Assembly: GCA_014529385.2 (NCBI GenBank)
Contig: CM043963.1
Coordinates: 64,848,969-64,912,968, forward strand
Length of the DNA stretch: 64,000 bases
Reading direction: 5' to 3'
DNA from: Adiantum capillus-veneris
Taxonomy: Eukaryota > Streptophyta > Polypodiopsida > Polypodiales > Pteridaceae
The notes under the pieces are model-generated. The model did not search any database, was not told the DNA's origin, and saw only the letters and a list, made by a program, of their open reading frames with translations. Of this stretch, positions 21,822 to 33,650 are shown in pieces; position 1 is the stretch's first letter; every line of letters starts with the position of its first letter. The translations under genes were made by a program, and so were the position numbers.

Positions 21822-22217
21822 ACAAGGTTTCTCTTTTCTTGATCAAGAAGGGAGGTCCTTAAGCTAGCTATAAATGGTTGGTACTATTAATTGCATGTGA
21901 GTAAGTAGAAAAAATCAGCCTTGTAGTGCGCTTGCCTTTGTACACTTAACAGGGCATCACCGTCAAGAGCTATGGTCTTAATAGTGGAGTCCTACGGGGC
22001 TTTCCTACGGCTTAACCACTATTGAGCTATTAGAAGCTTGACAGGAGCTGGTGTTGTTGGTGTTGAGCGACCCTCTCTTCTATTCCTTGCAACTAATGGT
22101 ATTCGAGCCACGGGTACAGTAGCTTGAGTGCTTTTTCTAAAGGGGTAAAGAGGAGTAGCAACTAGGGCTTGAAGTGCCAAAGTACACTTCAAAATTTTAC
22201 ACCTAAAAGGTGTTAGA

Positions 22218-23541
22218 ATGGCTGACAATAGTAAAGAGAGTGAAATTAATGTTGATAACTTTGATTTTGCTAATGAGCAAGCTACTAATGATGCCCCGAT
22301 GCTTGTTAACTATCTTGTTTCTAGGCTTCAACAAGCCATGGGCAGTCCATCCCTCCAAAGTGAAGTGCAACGGTAGCTTCCTGCTCATGGGATTCTCCAA
22401 GCTCCCCACCATGACGAGAGAGCACCTAGGAAGCCTCCTTGTGAGACTTCCAAAAGAGGTCTCTCTCCGATTCGGGAAGAAGAAGAGGATCCCTATGAAG
22501 GGCTCATAAATTTTCTCCTTGATGACGCATCTCCTTCTCAAAGGAGAACTCAAGAGCCTCCATTGAAGGAACGGGAAAGAAGTGAGTCTCCCGCAACCTC
22601 AGTGGAGACGGCTCCACGAAGAAGGCGGGCTAAATGCTCTCCCGACACCTCCAAAATGGAGAAGACCATCGCATACTTCTCCACACCATACTTCAAAGAG
22701 GGATGACAAAATGCAAGAGAGGAAAAAGGCGATAAAGAGGACACCCTCTTCTCCATCTTCTTCATCCTCTTCCTCTTATGAAAGTGATGGTCAAGACAAC
22801 AAAGATCAAGGCAAGGAAAAGGCGATAAATAGGTCACCCTCTTCTCCATCTTCCTCAAATTCTTCATCTTCAGAAAAAAGTGATGGTGCAACCTTTGAAC
22901 CATCAAAAAGAAGAGGCCATAGGAAATTTTATGCCGCATGGAAGAGGTCTTCCAAGCTCAAGAATTTCAAAGAGGAGGGAAGAGTATCTCTTTCCTTACC
23001 TACAATGGCACTTTTGGTGCTACAGACAAAGTCTTGGCCTTTATCCAACAATTCGATGGCGGCGTTCGGAGATGAGGGTTTCACAGAGTCCTCTAAGCTA
23101 CACCATGTAGCTATGCACTTTCAAAAGTCCGCCAGACAATGGTGGTCTAGCCTACGGGACAACGGTGAAGCTCCACGAACATGGAAAGCTTTACGAGCTT
23201 CCATTGTAAGTAGTTTTTGGCCACCGATGCCAAAAGACAAAGTACTCACCGAATGGCGAAGCTTGAAGCTCTCTCCCTATGAATCCATCCACAAATATGT
23301 AGACAAGTTTTGGGACCTACAACTCAAAGCCACTATCTTCAAAAATTTGGATTTTGGAGAGCAAAAGCAGCAATTTTGTGCGGGCTTAACCGAAGAAATG
23401 GCGGAGTATGTCAACTCCCAAAGGCAACGCACCATATTGGCAATAATACATCATACTATGGTGGCCTCTCCAATAAATTTCCAAACAGGGGCTAAGAGGA
23501 ATTCTAAGCCCCCCGAAAACAAGGGTTCCAATGAGCCTTAG
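22218..23541 (+). pseudogene. element D gag
   Basis: The ATG at 22218 opens a frame matching the N-terminus of the related copy at 41367 (NVDNFDFANEQATND here, NIDSFDFAHKGATND there). A TAG at about 22370 interrupts it. From 22582 another frame is open for 319 codons: a Ser-rich acidic linker, then the gag core with HHVAMHFQKSARQWWSSLRD, SFWPPMPKDKVLTEWRSLK and CAGLTEEMAEYV. At least one stop and one frameshift separate the parts. The protein would have formed the element particle. Confidence 0.78.
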
Positions 23542-23559
23542 GGGAAGGACAATGTCCAA

Positions 23560-24090
23560 AAGTCTCCTACAGGCAACTCCAACAAAGCTAAAGAGAGGGA
23601 GTTTATAAAGGCAAAAATAAAATCTCTCCTGAAGAGCTTGAGCGTTATCGCAAGGATAACCGGTGTTTCAAGTGCGGAGAACAAGGGCATGCGTACCGCG
23701 CTTGTCCCCAAAAGAACAACCTCCATGATCCTCCTAGAGCTACCTTGGTCGAAATCCAAGAGGAGGAAACTCACCACAAAGGATCTCCTCTATGCCATGC
23801 TTGGGGAAAGGGAAGAGAACATGATGCTTTTATTCTCTTTGACCCCGGTTCTACTCATAATTTTATATCTATAGATTTGGCCACCAAGCTAGGCATACAA
23901 GCCTACGAGATGGGAGATGTCCCACCCGCCGCAGACGGTGCTTTCAAGGGGCAAGAAGCTTCAGCCACTCCCTTAATCGGGAAATTGAGGCTCCATGTCC
24001 AAAGCTATGTGGACAAAGAGGACTTCTTTATCTCTCCTCTCAAGCATGAAGATGTAATCCTAGGGTCACCATGGTTTGATTGCATGGCTA
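23560..24090 (+). pseudogene. element D zinc knuckle and N-terminal part of protease, ends at an inversion breakpoint
   Basis: The zinc knuckle is intact (CFKCGEQGHAYRAC at about 23668-23709). After a frame change the retropepsin-like domain reads ILFDPGSTHNFISIDLATKLG, with DPG where D-S/T-G is usual, and runs to HEDVILGSPWF. Homology with the copy at 40003-40341 stops a few codons after PWF. The next residues of the same domain appear inverted at about 30205, on the other side of the inverted segment. Confidence 0.78.
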
Positions 24091-25099
24091 TGTTTACATA
24101 TAATTGACACTCTTTTAGATTTCACAAATATTTTATATACTAACCTATTTTTTTCATCATATCTACATATTATGTTTATTCATAATCCACAAGCATGCAT
24201 ATTTTCAAAACCCTAAGAAGCTATTAGGTCATGCTCTCATGCAAGGAGGGGCTCACTTTTGGGGCCTTATGCAAATTCGACAAAAGGGAAGCCGTTGAAG
24301 ACTTTTTTTGTGAAAAAAACTAGGCACTTTGGTGAAATTTTTATATTGATCGTCACTCAAAATTTTGAAGCGGTGGTTACAAAACAAAATGTGGACCAAG
24401 AGCTGAATAATCACCTCAAATATTTTGATAATTTTTGGAGCTATCATCGCTGAGATAGGATTTTTTGTGTGGACCTCAGTCTCCTCACTTTTCTCACAAA
24501 GTAACCCATAGTCTTCTCTCACCTCCTTTCCTACTTCCACACACACACACACATACTCATCTCTCCATTCCTCACTCAAACCTACAACTTTCATGGCTTC
24601 TTTTATCTTCTTCACCATTTTCATCTCTCCTTTACTCCATAGCTCAAAATTATCATCTCTACACACATATAGCTCAATTTCTCTCTCTAGAATCAAACTC
24701 ATATTACCATAACCTCTTCATCCTTTCACGAAAAGAGAAAAATCAGCAAATAATGAAGCTCAATCTCTACAAAAGGAGGAGTTTGATCATGAAAATTTTA
24801 CTTTTCTATGGTCACAAGAACTACACCGACAGAGTTCTACAACCACTCATTTGCTGGAGGAGATAGGTGGAAAATTCCCTTTGCATCTCGTGGTTTCCAT
24901 CAAATTGTATATATTCTAATCCTTCTCTTACTTTTTATCATTGTATAATTCATATAATGCACCTTGAATGAATATGCCATGTAATTTTACACCATATTAC
25001 TAACTATAAACTACTAACACTAACCACTACCATACTAACATAAAATAGCCATTGACCTCACCATAAGAGACACCTCACCTCAAGCCTACACGTGCATAC

Positions 25100-25159
<60 letters not shown>

Positions 25160-25657
25160 CCCTTTCTTAAAACTCTACTTTCACCTTATCTACCATCAAT
25201 AATGCTCTCTTTTGAGCCCACATCCATGACTCAAGCAGACAAAGAAGGCCCATAATGCTTTGATATTAAAAAAAATCATAATCCTAATTTGTTAGCTTGT
25301 AAATTAGGATTTCAAATAATCTTAATGAGAGGTCTCCAACATATAAATAGGTCCCTATCCTTCTTGTAAATCACCTCCAATATCTCACATAGCACCCCAA
25401 CACTCTATGCGTGAGGAGAGACTTAGGCGTAGCAACCACTTTGTGAGCTTCACTTTTGGTGTGAGAAAATCTTTCAAGCTACACATTGCAAGTGAGAGAG
25501 CGCGAGCTCAAAAATCTCAAAACCACTATTGTATATGTTCCTCTATTATCAATAAATTTTGGTTTGGTGCATCAAAGGCGTGATTTGATGTTCAAATATT
25601 TGTCCTTCAACTTGTGCAACACTGTTTGGTGAATTCAAGGTGACTTGTGTATTTTAA
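24091..25657. other. inverted flanking segment, probably the outer part of the element C LTR
   Basis: No convincing gene is present. The segment lies between the element D protease breakpoint and the inverted GAAAC duplication, so before the inversion it was the DNA right of the element D insertion, continuing the element C LTR. It has a (CT)n run at 25104-25157, a TATA box at about 25336 and AATAAA at 25552. The AC-rich patch at 24540 and a 149-codon minus-strand frame at 24253-24702 look incidental. Confidence 0.55.
25336..25346 (+). promoter_or_regulatory. TATA box, candidate promoter of the inverted element C LTR
   Basis: ATATAAATAGG precedes a leader with a later AATAAA. With the inversion undone it would lie on the minus strand about 820 bases from the element C LTR inner end, comparable to about 710 bases in element A. 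Confidence 0.4.
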
Positions 25658-25662
25658 GTTTC
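25658..25662. repeat. target site duplication, inverted copy (GTTTC)
   Basis: It directly abuts the end of the inverted LTR and is the reverse complement of GAAAC at 20232-20236. Confidence 0.85.
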
Positions 25663-26712
25663 TATAACATTTAATGGAGTAGTAACTTGTGTGTAGCGGA
25701 AAATAGCATGGACACAGTGAGCATTTCATTAGAATAGCTTCCTAATGAGAATTACAAGAGTGCTTGGGTGGAGAGAGAAACAAAAAGCATAACACCTAGT
25801 TAGATAGCATGAACTATTTTTCAAAAGAGAGAGAAATTAAGCAATTGACAACACTTGAGGACCGGATTTGCATGGAGCCGGTACCCCCTCCAAAAGGCTT
25901 TGTATTATGGTTTCTCCCATCAAGAGAGACATTTTACAATACAATTTCTTGTATTCCTTCAATACTAGCTAGTGCAATGAAGATGGAAACTTCATGCACT
26001 ACTCAAAACACTTATCAAACACAACATCAATTCCCTCAACCCAAGACCTCGCACACCTTCAAAGATGGTGAGAGATAGCGGGGTATGAGAGTAGATTGAG
26101 AGGAAGAAGGAGTATTCTTACGAGAACGATCTCACATAATCACTCATATTTGCATAGCTTAGCTTAGTAATTAGCATTGTAGAGAAGATGAGCATGCATT
26201 GAAGCTTGGCGCTTGGTTGGATTTGCATCACAAAGCCAAGAGTTGTTGGTGTAGGCCTTCCTTCTCACAAGCTTGGAGTAGGTGATAAGCTTTCCATTAA
26301 AGCTTGAGAAGGAGAGAGAGAGAGTCTTCTTTACTTCACACATGAGATTGTGTGAGTGTGTGTGTGATAATGCCTTGCAAAAATCAACCCCCTCTCTCTC
26401 TTGGTCGACCCCTCTTGCTATTTGCTCTTGCTAGCATCCTATTGGACCTCCCCAGGCTTAGCCAATGGTAATTAAGCAGCATAAGTGATAGCCTTCTGAC
26501 ATGTGTTCCCCTTTCCCCTTTTGTGAGAGCTTTAGGTAATTATTTAATTCAACTAAAATCTCATTGGACCCCTTTGCCTCCTGGCCAATAGGAATCAGGC
26601 AAGCCATTGGGCTGCTGAATGCTCATTGGTCCCCTTGGGAGACTATCCAATTAGATGATCAGTTTAACATGAGAAAATCATTTAGGAGAATGAGATATTG
26701 ATTATTATGACA
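25663..26712 (-). repeat. 3' LTR of element D, inverted, with internal deletion
   Basis: In minus orientation it starts TGTCATAATAATC and ends ATGTTATA, where the expected final CA has become TA. It is 1050 bp, because about 530 bp of U3 present in the 5' LTR (20297-20826) is missing. Otherwise it aligns end to end with scattered substitutions. Confidence 0.9.
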
Positions 26713-26727
26713 TTACCTCTCTCTTGA
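26713..26727 (-). promoter_or_regulatory. polypurine tract of element D
   Basis: The minus strand reads CAAGAGAGAGGTAA directly before the LTR start. This is the plus-strand primer site and confirms that this LTR is the 3' one. Confidence 0.7.
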
Positions 26728-27190
26728 AATCATAGTCGTCCTCGACTATGGGGTAGAGAAGATAAAGCATATTCATTATCCTTTTCTTAGCGGGTAGAGG
26801 TTCCCTATGTTACCCTACGACATTATTCCACAATGGATGACTAGTCCATTTGGTGCTTGAGATCCTGAGGCTGCCGCAAGCATGTATGCACATTAGTCCT
26901 ATCATCTTCCATAGTAGAGTGACAAGCTCTACTTGGTGTTCGGGAGACGTCATCTTCGCAAACTTGATCTAAGCATGTATACTACTTCAGTTTTGTGCAC
27001 AATAAAGAAAAAGAGAGTCTTATAAGACAAAAACTTTGTTCATTTTGAACATTTGTACATTTGCTTACTCTAGGGAAGCATTGTAAGCATTGACAAGGTT
27101 TAGGTTATCATTTAATTGTATGCCTTGCATCCATCTAGCATCTCAAAAGGATAATACTTAAACTTAATAAGATGTCATTGAATAGTCTTA

Positions 27191-28249
27191 CTACCTCTTA
27201 GTACTTGTCTTCATGTCGGAGAATGGACTCGGGCCGCAACACCTCTTCTTGGTCCTCGTCTCAGGTGGGTCTTCAATAGTTGGTTCTTGAGGTGGCTCTC
27301 CTTTGTAAGGATTTAGTAGGCTCACATGGAAAGCACTGTGTATGAGCCAATGGTTGGGCAACTTGAGTTGATAGGCCATCTCATTGATTGGCCTAAGAAT
27401 CTGGAAGGGACCATAGTACCTTTTTGCTAACTTAGCATAGTGCTTTTGGTGTCCCGTAGGATTCTTGCATGTCGTGTGCCTTAATTGAGCCTTGGGAAAT
27501 TTGAGTAAACCCCAATCATTTTCTTTAAAGGCTTGGGCCCTTTTATGCTTTTCAGCAGCATCCTTTTGCATTTGTTGTGAGATAGAGATAGCATCCTTAA
27601 TCTTTTGAAAAGATTCTTGTAGGTCTCGGCTATACTCATCTACAGCGAAGATCTTCCCATGTACCTTAAGTACCAAGGGACTTTTTGATCTTCCCTCAAT
27701 TACCTCAAAAGGTGCTTTTCCCGTGGAAGTATGTACGATGTTATTGTAGGCATACTCCACTAAGGGTAAGTACTTCTCCCATTGGGATCTTTGACCTACT
27801 TCCGTTACATAGGCTTTTAGTAGATTGAGGATTGTTAGGTTAGCTATTTCACTTTGGCCATCCGTTTGCGGGTGATAGGCCAAAGAGAATTTTAGCCTTG
27901 TTCCTAAATTCTCAAAGAGACCTTTCCAGAAGTTACTGGTCATTCTAGGATCTCTATCTAACACTATGGACATTGGCAAGCCATGGTACTTGAAGATTTG
28001 TGAAATGAAGAGGGTTACCATTTGATGGGCTTTGATAGTCTTTTTGAGAGGTATAAAATGAGCTTGTTTATTGAACCTATCTACTATCGTCCATATTCCC
28101 CTATTCCCATGGATAGACTTAGGAAATCCAAAGATAAAATCCATGGATATGCTCTCCCATGGTGAATTAGGGATTGGCAAAGGTTGAAGCAATCCAAGTT
28201 GCTTCCCTCTATCAACTTTGTTTTTGGCATACCACACATTTAGAAACAT
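27191..28249 (-). pseudogene. element D integrase core and C-terminal domain
   Basis: The frame is open for 352 codons. The DDE triad is visible: SMDFIFGFPKS (Asp), VLDRDPRMTSNFW (Asp) and YHPQTDGQSEIANL (Glu). The GPF/Y module follows as RYYGPFQILRPINEMAYQL with HSAFHVSLLNPY. The last codons (EDPPETRTKKRC) are out of frame. The neighbouring frame continues EEVLRPESILRHEDKY, which in chromoviruses leads into the chromodomain, then meets a stop. A frameshift has therefore removed the targeting domain. The enzyme would have inserted cDNA into chromatin. Confidence 0.88.
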
Positions 28250-28900
28250 ACTCTTGTATGTTTGCTTTCATGGTAGGCCAATAGAAATATGTTTCAATCC
28301 TCTTTGGGGTAGACTGAATCCCTCTATGTCCTGCATAAGGAGGAGCATGAGATTCATACATTGCTTTCTCACGTAGTGTGCTAGTAACGCATAGTCTATT
28401 TCCATAGAGAAGATAACCATCTTGTAAAGTAAATGGTTCCTCTTTCTTCCCTAATGCAAGGTCTGAAATCACATCTCTAAAATCTGGATCAATAGCATAC
28501 TTATCTATCATAGAAGACAGATCATTGTGAGTTGCTATGGAAACCGCATTCACTCTCCGCCGTCTTGAGAGTGCATTCGCTACTTGATTATGCTTGCCAG
28601 CAATGTGAGCAATATGAAAATGAAATTGCAAAAGAAAAATTGCCCCCCTCATTTGTTTGTCGGAGAGCTTGGTCTGCGTCATGAAGTACTTAAGACTTTG
28701 GTGATCCGTTCGCAGAATGAAAGGAGTCCCCAATAAATAGTGCTTCCATGAGTCTAAGGCATGTATAACTGCAAGGAGTTCCTTTTCATATATGCCTAGA
28801 GCTTGCTCATCAGGGTCGAGCTTCGACTTTCATAGCCTATGGTGTGCCCTTCTTGAAGCAAAACAGCTCCAAGGCAATCACCACAAGCATCACATTGGAC
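28212..28900 (-). pseudogene. element D RNase H and integrase zinc finger
   Basis: RNase H begins FEVQCDACGDCLGAVLLQ (about 28870-28900), with a frameshift near 28830. It continues LRTDHQSLKYFMTQTKLS and HIAGKHNQVANALSRR (28733-28550). The zinc finger at 28360-28215 has SHAPPYAGHRG and CVVCQ, the full HHCC pattern. The next frame (integrase core) overlaps its end. Confidence 0.85.
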
Positions 28901-28954
28901 CTCAAATGGCTTTGAGAGATCCGGTAATGTAAGCACAGGTTGAGAGATAAGCTT

Positions 28955-29800
28955 TTAGAAAGCATTGTTCTCCTTGGCAGACCATGTGTACCTAACATTT
29001 TTCTTTGTTAGGTCATGTAATGGACCTGCTATTATTGAGAAATTTTTTATGAAGCATCTATAGTATGCGCACATACCTAAAAAGCTTCTTAACTCATGAA
29101 GATTCCTTGGTTTAGGCCATCCTTTTATTACCTCTAACTTTGATGGATCCATTCGGATGCCATCTTTAGAGATAATGTGACCTAAATACTGAATCTCTTG
29201 CAAGAAAAATTCACTTTTCTTTTGATTAACATAAAGTTTATTCTCTCTTAGAACTTGAAATATTACCTGGAGGTGTCGCTTGTGTTCATCTAATGAATTA
29301 GAGTAGATGATGATATCATCAAAGAACAATCCACTAAAGGTTCGGTGAGGCCTAAATAGCTTCTCCATCAAGCGGTTGAATCTGCCTGGTGCATTGGTCA
29401 AGCCAAAAGGCATGACAATGTATTTGTAAAGACCAAACGTAGTGCAAAATGTGGTCTTTACAATGTCTTGATCAACTATCCTTATTTGATGATAGCCACT
29501 TTTTAGGTCAATCCTACTAAAGTAGGTGGACCCTTGTAGCTTATCAAATAGGTCTTCTACCCGTGGAACGGGAAACCTATTCTTGATAGTGATCCTATTT
29601 ATTTCTATAGTCCACACACATACAATATGTGCCATCTTTCTTTTGCACTAGTAGCACAGGAGAACAAAATGGAGATGAACCATGCCCTTGTCAACTAACT
29701 CATGCACTTGCCACATAATCTCCTCTTGTTGAGCTTGAGAAACTCTATAAGGAGGTTTGTTAGGCAATTGACTTCGTGGAAGAAGTTCAATAGCATGGTC
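28955..29800 (-). pseudogene. element D reverse transcriptase
   Basis: The block at 29635-28955 holds NRFPVPRVEDLFDKLQGSTY, FSRIDLKSGYHQIRI, MPFGLTNAPGRFNRLM, the catalytic LFFDDIIIYS and GIRMDPSKLEVIKGWP. Fingers just upstream at 29650-29800 (PNKPPYRVSQAQQEEI, VQKKDGTYCMCVDYRN) are in other frames, so there are one or two frameshifts near 29640 and 29690. It is chromovirus type and closely resembles the copy at 38945-39830. Confidence 0.86.
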
Positions 29801-29809
29801 ATCATTGCC

Positions 29810-30205
29810 TCATTTAGGAGGTAGCTTACAAGGGATGTCGTCAATAAAGACATCTTGAAACCCCTTGAGAAAATTGGATAGCTCTAATTCCTTTTGATTG
29901 TATATATTTTCTTTTGCTAAAACATTAGGTTCATTTTGAGAATCTTTAACAAAAATCATGTACACGGAAATAGAGCTCTTTATTGACTTGTTGAAAGCTT
30001 GTGTATGTACAATGAGTATAGTGTTACCCATTTACTTAGCATCTATATACATATCTTTTTTCCTGAACTTTTTTCTTTATTGACTTGTTGAAAGCTTGTG
30101 TATGTACAATGAGTATAGTGTTACCCATTTACTTAGCATCTATATACATATCTTTTTTCCTGAACTTAAAGGAGATTCTCTTGAAATTTTCTTGTTTTTG
30201 TAAGA
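29810..30205 (-). pseudogene. element D protease end and linker, with duplication and inversion breakpoint
   Basis: The minus strand from 30205 corresponds to the residues after PWF in the related copy at 40003-40341 (KFLERRIYF there, a degenerate match here), then runs to YSLYIHKLST and into RT (LSNFLKGFQDVFIDDIPCKLP). This is the complement of the plus-strand protease fragment ending at about 24090. A 97-bp tandem duplication sits inside it. Confidence 0.7.
29978..30170. repeat. perfect tandem duplication, unit 97 bp
   Basis: The stretch from CTTTATTGACTTG to CCTGAACTT is present at 29978 and 30075 without any difference that I can see, in an otherwise decayed element. Confidence 0.92.
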
Positions 30206-31365
30206 TTATGATGAGAGGATCACCAAATTGCATTCAATCTTACTTAAAAATATCGATCAAAAACACTAGACTTTCAGCCATGAAACATCAATGCTCATAC
30301 AAGCACAAATCTCAATTAAAACCCAAACCTCTTTCATGGTATCATGTAGCAATTACAAAGTCGTAGCATCAAACAATTGAAAGGAATACACAAGCTTCCA
30401 CCTTCATGGTGATAATTTTTTGATTTTGCAAATATGTATGAGCTTCTAAATTGAAGCCCACACATTATTTGATAAAGGAAAACCCTAATTCACTCCCTCA
30501 CAAGCTCAGATACAAGATTGCAAAGAGGCGGGACTGCATCAGACATAGATTGGGCAACCATGGAAGCTATTCCACATCAGAGAAAAATTGCAGGTTTGTT
30601 TAGTAAAAGGTAGCCTTCACTCTCTTTCCCATGGAATTTTCACCTAGTTGTCAAGTTTTGGGCTATTTTACCACTTTGGACCAAAACTAGGTCATTTTCA
30701 GGTCATTTTTAACCCAAAAAATATCATTTTTCATGCAAAAAATCCCAAACGAAGTAAAAACAAATCCCTAAATTTTTGGTACCACTTGCATAAGCATAAA
30801 AATCATATATATGTATCATTTTTCTTCAATATTCCATTTTGGCTCACTTTCCATGCAATTCTGCAACGATGCATGTTAGCTACTATTTTTGACAGTTTTT
30901 GCCTACATCAGTCTTTATAGGTGAGATGAGTATGCCACCATGAAATGCTTGGAGTATTTACATCAAAAAAATCCAAATCAAGAATCTTATCAAGTTAAAA
31001 ACACACAACAACACCACATCTAGGCCACGACTCCCAGATAGATATGTACATGATAGCAACTGCAATAGCCGCTCTAGCATATATCACAATATCTACATGA
31101 TTTATTTTATTCCCAAGCATCAAAAGTTATCACAAGTGAGGTGAATGTTTTCATTTCACATTATGTAGGTGCCACTGCATAACATCCACCCACTCTGAAC
31201 TTGTACATCCCTCGGCATGTGCCAACATTGTAGGTTTAATCTTCATTAAGATCCACAAATATTTGGATGTCATTTTCATCTTCTATAAATTCTAAGAGAT
31301 CATCCTCTACCTCTTATCCTAATCTATGGAAATGTCATTAGGTTCTTCATCTTCATTTTTTTGTG
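30206..31365. other. no gene seen
   Basis: AT-rich sequence without coding pattern, beginning at the right breakpoint of the element D inversion. The open frame at 30648-30920 is Phe/His/Lys-rich low-complexity sequence. Confidence 0.5.
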
Positions 31366-32305
31366 AATCTAAAGGATGATTATTATGTCTCTTCTTGAAC
31401 ATCTTGATTCTTTTCCTGTTATAGGAACTTTGATTTGTGCTCCATTGAGCTCCTTCAATTTATATGTAGCATTTCCATTCACATGTTTGACAACATATGG
31501 ACCAAACCACCTTTTTCCAAACTTTCTTTGAGTGATGTGTTGGTTGTCAAGGCTACTATCATACATTAGGACCCAATCACCCTCTTCAATAGGCTTTGAT
31601 CGAAGCCTATGTCTTTTATCAAACCTACCTTTATTCTTTAGTCTTGCATCCTTTAGTCAAGATTTTGCAATCTCTATGTCTTCATGTCTTCTTTTCAATT
31701 TTCCTTTTGTGCAATGCAAGTTCCCTGCTTACATTATCTTCCCAAGGTAAACATGTTCCAAGTAGGAACTACATCCTCAATTGGCGTGACTAGCTTCTGA
31801 CCATACATCAATTCAATAGGCATGTAACCACTCACTAATCTATGAGTTGTACAATCAATCCAAAATGCATATGGTAGAAACCTTGGCCATTCACACATTT
31901 TACCTTTGCATGCCTTAGCCAAAGCTTTGATTATAGGAGAATGTCCTATTTCACTTTTCACATTTCCCTTTGGATTATAAGCACGGGTCAAGGCTAGCTT
32001 GATACTAATTCTTGTAAAGAAATCCCTAACTTAATCTACACCTAACTCACCTCTATCAGCAACTATCTTTCCCACACAGCCATAGTGGCAAATTACATCT
32101 TCAAGTAAAAATTTACAAACAACTTTTGTAGTTTATGTCTTCAATGCACACCCTTCCACTTGATTTTTCAAGTCTTCTTGTGCAAGTACCAAGTATCTCA
32201 TTTGCCAAATTCCTAAAGGCATTGTGACTAGATCAACAACCCATTTATAGTGCATGGCTAATGGGTATATAGGATGCAATCTATGACTATGGGCTTCCAT
32301 GGAGA
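31366..32305 (-). pseudogene. integrase fragment of a further Ty3/gypsy family (F)
   Basis: The integrase start at about 32290-32140 reads HRLHPIYPLAMHYKWVVDLV then LVLAQEDLKNQVEG. The core end at 31991-31740 reads YNPKGNVKSEIGHSPIIKAL then WPRFLPYAFWIDCTTHRLVSGY, with Glu in VKSEIGHS in the catalytic position. The C-terminal part at 31566-31370 reads GKRWFGPYVVKHVNGNATYKL. This differs clearly from the D-type integrase. The middle (32040-32130) is degraded. At 32305 it is joined to a D-family fragment. Confidence 0.7.
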
Positions 32306-33650
32306 CTATTGTGCATGAGCCAATGGTTGGGCAACTTAAATTCATAAGCCATTTCATTGATTGGCTTAAGAATTTAAAAAGGACCATGGTATCTTTTTGC
32401 TAGTTTAGCATAATACTCTTGGTGTGCCGTAGGATTCTTGACCGTAGTAAAACTTAGACGATCCTAGAGAAACTTTAGCAAGACCCATCCATTTTCCTTA
32501 AAGGATAAGACTCTTCTGTGCTTATTAATAGCAGCCCTTTTTGCCTCTGTTGTGAGATGGATATAACCTCCTTAATATTTGGAAAAGATTCTTGTAAGTC
32601 TCGGCTATATTCAATGGCAACGAATATCTTCCCATGTACTTTAAGTAGTGAGGGACTTTTGGATCTTCCCTCTTTAACCTCCAAAGGTGCTTTCCCCATA
32701 GAAGTATGTACAATGTCATTGTACGCATACTCTAAAAGAGGGAGTGCTTCTCTCATTGAGAATGTTGATCTACTTCCATGACAAGAATTGTTAGATTAGT
32801 TATTTCACTTTGGTCATCCATTTGTGGATGATAGGCCGAAAGAGAAATTTAATCTAATTCCTACATTCTCAAAGAGACCCTTCTAGAAATTATTAGACAT
32901 TCTAGGATCTCTCTCCAACACTATGGATGTTGGCAAGCAATGATACTTGAAAATTTGAAATCTGAAGAGGGTTGTCATTTGATGTGCCTTGATAGTCTTT
33001 CTGACAGGCATAGAGTGATTTTTCTTGCTAAGCATGTTGACTGAAGCAATTCAACTTGCTCTCCTCAATCCAATTCCCACTTTTGGCATACCATGCATTT
33101 TGAAACATACTCTTGTATGTTTACTTTTCATGGTAGGCCAAGAGAAATACATTTTTACTCCTCAAAGAGTAGATTACAGAATCCTTCTTTGCCCCGCATA
33201 AGGAGAAGAATGGAATTCATACATGATTTCTTATTGTATGGGTGAGTAACACATAACCTATTGCCGTTTAGAAGATAACCATCCTCCAAGGTGAATGGTT
33301 CTTCTTTCTTCCCTAATGCAAAGGCTGTAATTACCTACTTGAAGTCTCGATCAGTAGCATACTCATCTATTATAGAAGATAGATCATTGTGAGTTTCTAT
33401 TGACACCACATTTATCCTTGGCTGTCGTGAAAGTGCATCAGCCACTTGATTGTGCTTTCCAGCAATGTGAGCAATATGAAATTGAAATTGCAAAAGAAAA
33501 TTTGACCACCTCATTTATTTGTTGGAGAGCCTGGTTTGGATCATGAAGTTCTTAAGGCTTTGTGATCCGTTTGTAGGATTAATTGAGTCCCCAACAAATA
33601 ATGTTTCCACATGTCTAGGGCATATAGAACGACTAGTAGCCCTTCATTAG
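32306..33650 (-). mobile_element. fragment of a D-family chromovirus (integrase to RNase H)
   Basis: It aligns by eye with 27345-28720 of element D. It holds an ALPLLEYAYNDIVHTSMGKAP block at 32756-32650, the GPF/Y region near 32340-32400, the zinc finger at 33090-33230 and RNase H at 33420-33560. It is full of stops and carries deletions near 32775-32810. No LTRs or RT remain. The 3' end stops within the integrase C-terminus at the family F junction. Confidence 0.72.

Noticed and set aside
24253-24702. 149-codon minus-strand frame
   Set aside because: Contains a translated AC repeat (VCVCVEV) and no recognisable domain; it lies in the inverted LTR-like segment.
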